8,313 bases of DNA from Cyanobacteria bacterium OH_CDB_58 (GTDB taxonomy: Bacteria; Cyanobacteriota; Vampirovibrionia; Gastranaerophilales; Gastranaerophilaceae), in assembly GCA_023435965.1 (NCBI GenBank), contig JAEZLC010000088.1, positions 1 to 8,313 of the forward strand, read 5' to 3'. The position numbers and the translations under genes were made by a program. Shown piece by piece: positions 6,900 to 8,313 of the stretch. The notes beneath the pieces are model-generated. The model was given only the letters and a program-made list of their open reading frames with translations, did not search any database and had not been told where the DNA came from. Each line of letters starts with the position of its first letter. Position 1 is the first letter of the stretch.

Positions 6900-7412
6900 C
6901 TACTTTGTAATATAACCCCATGCTCTAATATTTTTATTGAAGTATTTTAAGATATAATACCCTTCACCGGAGTCAAAAATGTCGGCTGACATCTTTGCTT
7001 GACGCCTCTTATAAATATCTTTGAGCTCTTTTTCTGCTTCTCTCTGTTTTTTTAACTTTTTTTTATATTTATATTCTTCTATTTTATCTTTTAATTCCTG
7101 TTCTTGATCTTTTTCTTCTTGTGTGAGTTCGACTTCAACTATTTTCCCCACAGGTATTTTTGCCTTGAGATTACAACTTTGAATTAGCATTAGGAATTGT
7201 TTATCATCAGACAATGCGACTGTGTAGTAGCCGTTTTCGATAGAATTACCTGTGTTATCAAATATTTTGTTCGGTAATATCAATACCGGATACTGACTGC
7301 TAGGATATGCGTATCTGTAAATAGCCTTATCCTCAGCTTTTATACCAGATCTATTCGGTTTATTTTCGAATATTAAATCAGGACTGTTTAACTTAAATGC
7401 TACAAAATCCAC
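6900..7412 (-). CDS. Unrecognised 170-residue protein with charged coiled-coil segment
   Basis: I do not recognise this protein. It is predicted cytosolic: no signal peptide or hydrophobic helix. Residues about 40-95 alternate hydrophobic and polar positions and look beta-rich (YPVLILPNKIFD, GYYTVALSDDKQFLMLIQ, KIPVGKIVEVEL). Residues about 96-138 are almost wholly Lys, Glu, Gln and Arg and should form a coiled coil or single charged helix. A short conserved-looking tail follows (EGYYILKYFNKNIRAWGYI). The start is GTG at 7412, with AGGAGA on the minus strand at 7423-7428, 10 bases away. It precedes the FlhA-like gene on the same strand with an 81-base gap lacking a convincing terminator, so the two may be co-transcribed and may work together. 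The reading frame is intact, ending in TAG. Confidence 0.7.
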   Translation of the reverse strand: MDFVAFKLNSPDLIFENKPNRSGIKAEDKAIYRYAYPSSQYPVLILPNKIFDNTGNSIENGYYTVALSDDKQFLMLIQSCNLKAKIPVGKIVEVELTQEEKDQEQELKDKIEEYKYKKKLKKQREAEKELKDIYKRRQAKMSADIFDSGEGYYILKYFNKNIRAWGYITK

Positions 7413-7422
7413 TATAGCTCTA

Positions 7423-7428
7423 TCTCCT
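7423..7428 (-). promoter_or_regulatory. Ribosome binding site for the GTG-started 170-residue gene
   Basis: AGGAGA on the minus strand, 10 bases before the GTG at 7412. The spacing is slightly long, but no ATG lies nearer in frame, so it supports the GTG start. Confidence 0.5.
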
Positions 7429-7458
7429 ATAATTTAGATTTTAGCATATTTGTAGGAT

Positions 7459-7485
7459 ATTATAAGTATTGTTATATTAGTGCAA
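7459..7485 (-). promoter_or_regulatory. Candidate promoter for the minus-strand unit
   Basis: On the minus strand a perfect TATAAT occupies 7459-7464. TTGCAC (7480-7485) is the nearest -35-like box, but the spacer is only 15 bases and the box is 3 of 6, so only the -10 is convincing. It interleaves with the clpP promoter. Confidence 0.35.
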
Positions 7486-7497
7486 TTTTTATATAAT
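7469..7497 (+). promoter_or_regulatory. Promoter of clpP
   Basis: TTGTTA (7469-7474, 4 of 6) and a perfect TATAAT (7492-7497) are separated by 17 bases. Transcription would start near 7504-7507, giving a leader of about 20 bases that contains GAGGA (7515-7519), 4 bases before the ATG at 7524. This is the best-looking promoter in the window. Confidence 0.7.
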
Positions 7498-7523
7498 AAT
7501 ACTCATGTAGAAACGAGGATAAA

Positions 7524-8132
7524 ATGGATTATACAAAAATTTTAAGTTATGTCCCGACAGTAATAGAATCTTCATCACGCGGTGAAAGGTCTTTTGACAT
7601 TTTTTCAAGAATGCTGAGAGAAAGAATTATATTTCTTGGAGAAGAAATAGATGATGAAATGTCTAACTCGATAGTGGCACAACTACTTCTTTTAGATTCA
7701 GAAAACCCTGAAAAAGATATTATGATGTACATAAACAGCCCTGGCGGTGTTATAACAAGTGGAATGGCAATATATGACACTATGAAACACATAAGAGCAG
7801 ACGTAAGCACTATCTGTCTTGGTGAAGCGGCAAGTATGGGTGCCTTTTTACTCTCTGCAGGAACTAAAGGGAAAAGAATGTCATTACCAAACTCAAGAAT
7901 TATGATCCACCAACCTTTAGGCGGTGCCAAAGGTCAGGCATCTGACATTGAAATAGAAGCAAAAGAAATACTTAGAATGAAAAACACACTAAATCAACTT
8001 TTAGCAGATCATACGGGTCAAGATGTCGAAAAAATAAAAGCAGATACAGAACGTGACTACTATATGTCCGCCTTCGAAGCCAAAGAATACGGGCTTATAG
8101 ACAAAGTCATCACTGCTCAGACAGAACAATAA
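7524..8132 (+). CDS. clpP: ATP-dependent Clp protease proteolytic subunit ClpP
   Basis: ClpP is the serine peptidase of the Clp system: two stacked heptameric rings form a chamber into which a ClpX, ClpA or ClpC ATPase threads unfolded proteins. The 202-residue length is standard. The catalytic triad is visible: Ser104 in GEAASMGAF (100-108), His129 in [10 protein letters not shown] (125-134) and Asp178 in TERDYYMSA (175-183). Other family hallmarks are PTVIE (11-15), RERIIFLG (32-39), INSPGG (70-75) and the C-terminal EAKEYGLID. The start with GAGGA just upstream and a good promoter is secure. No Clp ATPase gene is adjacent in the window; the downstream neighbour is ffh behind a terminator-like hairpin, so clpP is probably monocistronic. 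The sequence resembles cyanobacterial ClpP by eye. All key residues are present, so it should be active. Confidence 0.97.
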   Translation: MDYTKILSYVPTVIESSSRGERSFDIFSRMLRERIIFLGEEIDDEMSNSIVAQLLLLDSENPEKDIMMYINSPGGVITSGMAIYDTMKHIRADVSTICLGEAASMGAFLLSAGTKGKRMSLPNSRIMIHQPLGGAKGQASDIEIEAKEILRMKNTLNQLLADHTGQDVEKIKADTERDYYMSAFEAKEYGLIDKVITAQTEQ

Positions 8133-8148
8133 TAGATTTAAAGCGATA

Positions 8149-8177
8149 AAAAGAGGTGCTAATATAGCATCTCTTTT
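8149..8177 (+). terminator. Intrinsic terminator hairpin after clpP
   Basis: A 13-bp stem (8149-8161 with 8165-8177) has one G-T wobble and a three-base loop. The 3' arm ends in CTCTTTT, so the T run is partly within the stem, and T-rich sequence follows. It lies 16 bases after the clpP stop. Confidence 0.65.
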
Positions 8178-8197
8178 GTCTATTATACTTTACAGGA

Positions 8198-8226
8198 TTG
8201 AAGAAACTTGGTTTTCATAGTAATAT
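8198..8226 (+). promoter_or_regulatory. Candidate promoter for ffh
   Basis: TTGAAG (8198-8203, 4 of 6) and TAATAT (8221-8226, 4 of 6) are exactly 17 bases apart. A start near 8233 would leave only about three untranslated bases before the ATG at 8236. An overlapping TATAAG at 8224-8229 lacks a well-placed -35. Confidence 0.4.
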
Positions 8227-8235
8227 AAGCTTACT

Positions 8236-8313
8236 ATGTTTGATAATTTATCTGAAAAATTACAGGAAATAATAAGAAAAACTTCTGGAAATGCCACACT
8301 TACAGAAGAAAAC
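8236..8313 (+). CDS. ffh: Signal recognition particle GTPase Ffh (SRP54), N-terminal fragment
   Basis: Only 26 codons are in the window; the gene runs off the right edge. The start MFDNLSEKLQEIIRK and the following LTEEN are the typical first helices of the Ffh/SRP54 N domain, which packs against the GTPase domain. Ffh with 4.5S RNA binds signal sequences on nascent chains and delivers ribosomes to the receptor FtsY at the membrane. FtsY and FlhF share the domain type, but their N domains do not begin with MFDNLSEKL. No clear Shine-Dalgarno precedes the ATG. In many bacteria ffh lies just upstream of rpsP-rimM-trmD; here it lies about 7 kb downstream of trmD. Confidence 0.85.
   Translation, partial: MFDNLSEKLQEIIRKTSGNATLTEEN

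Noticed and set aside
7547..7930. 127-codon minus-strand open frame opposite clpP
   Set aside because: clpP is unambiguous on the plus strand with its full catalytic triad; this is an antisense shadow.

Overview
The window is AT-rich (by eye roughly one third G+C), densely coded bacterial chromosome. The ClpP and TrmD sequences are typical bacterial housekeeping types, and ClpP reads much like cyanobacterial ClpP. Together with two membrane proteins carrying a short N-terminal 'SFxG' motif, this makes me lean towards a non-photosynthetic Cyanobacteriota relative (Melainabacteria/Vampirovibrionia, Gastranaerophilales-like). That placement is an inference, not something shown by a marker gene.

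Layout. (1) Positions 1-1124, plus strand: the 3' part of rimM (cut by the window edge), then trmD overlapping it by 4 bases. (2) 1187-3228, plus strand: two zinc-type medium-chain dehydrogenases overlapping by 4 bases, behind their own candidate promoter and ending at a weak candidate terminator. Their nucleotide-binding loops differ (Asp in the first, Gly-Arg in the second), suggesting NAD for one and NADP for the other. (3) 3417-5319, plus strand: two overlapping genes for unrecognised membrane-associated proteins of similar layout (SFxG motif, hydrophobic segments, charged helical middle, C-terminal hydrophobic segment). The first holds a GC-rich perfect inverted repeat inside its reading frame. 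(4) 5361-7412, minus strand: an unrecognised 170-residue protein with a charged helical stretch, followed by a 485-residue protein whose C-terminal two thirds match the cytoplasmic domain of the type III/flagellar export gate FlhA/SctV. That protein has no membrane half; a DUF4177-like domain and a coiled coil sit in its place. (5) 7524-8313, plus strand: clpP with a strong promoter and a terminator hairpin, then the first 26 codons of ffh (signal recognition particle GTPase), cut by the window edge.

How the genes fit together. rimM/trmD, clpP and ffh are core ribosome-maturation, tRNA-modification, proteolysis and protein-targeting genes. The stretch between them (1187-7412) is accessory-looking. 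The most unusual item is the soluble stand-alone FlhA-C-like protein. The pair of SFxG proteins and the palindrome inside the first of them come next. A 13-bp hairpin between the convergent units at 5319/5361 probably ends transcription from both sides, and a 111-base divergent spacer at 7413-7523 carries interleaved promoters. No RNA gene, CRISPR array, insertion sequence or gene-free stretch over 300 bases was seen.
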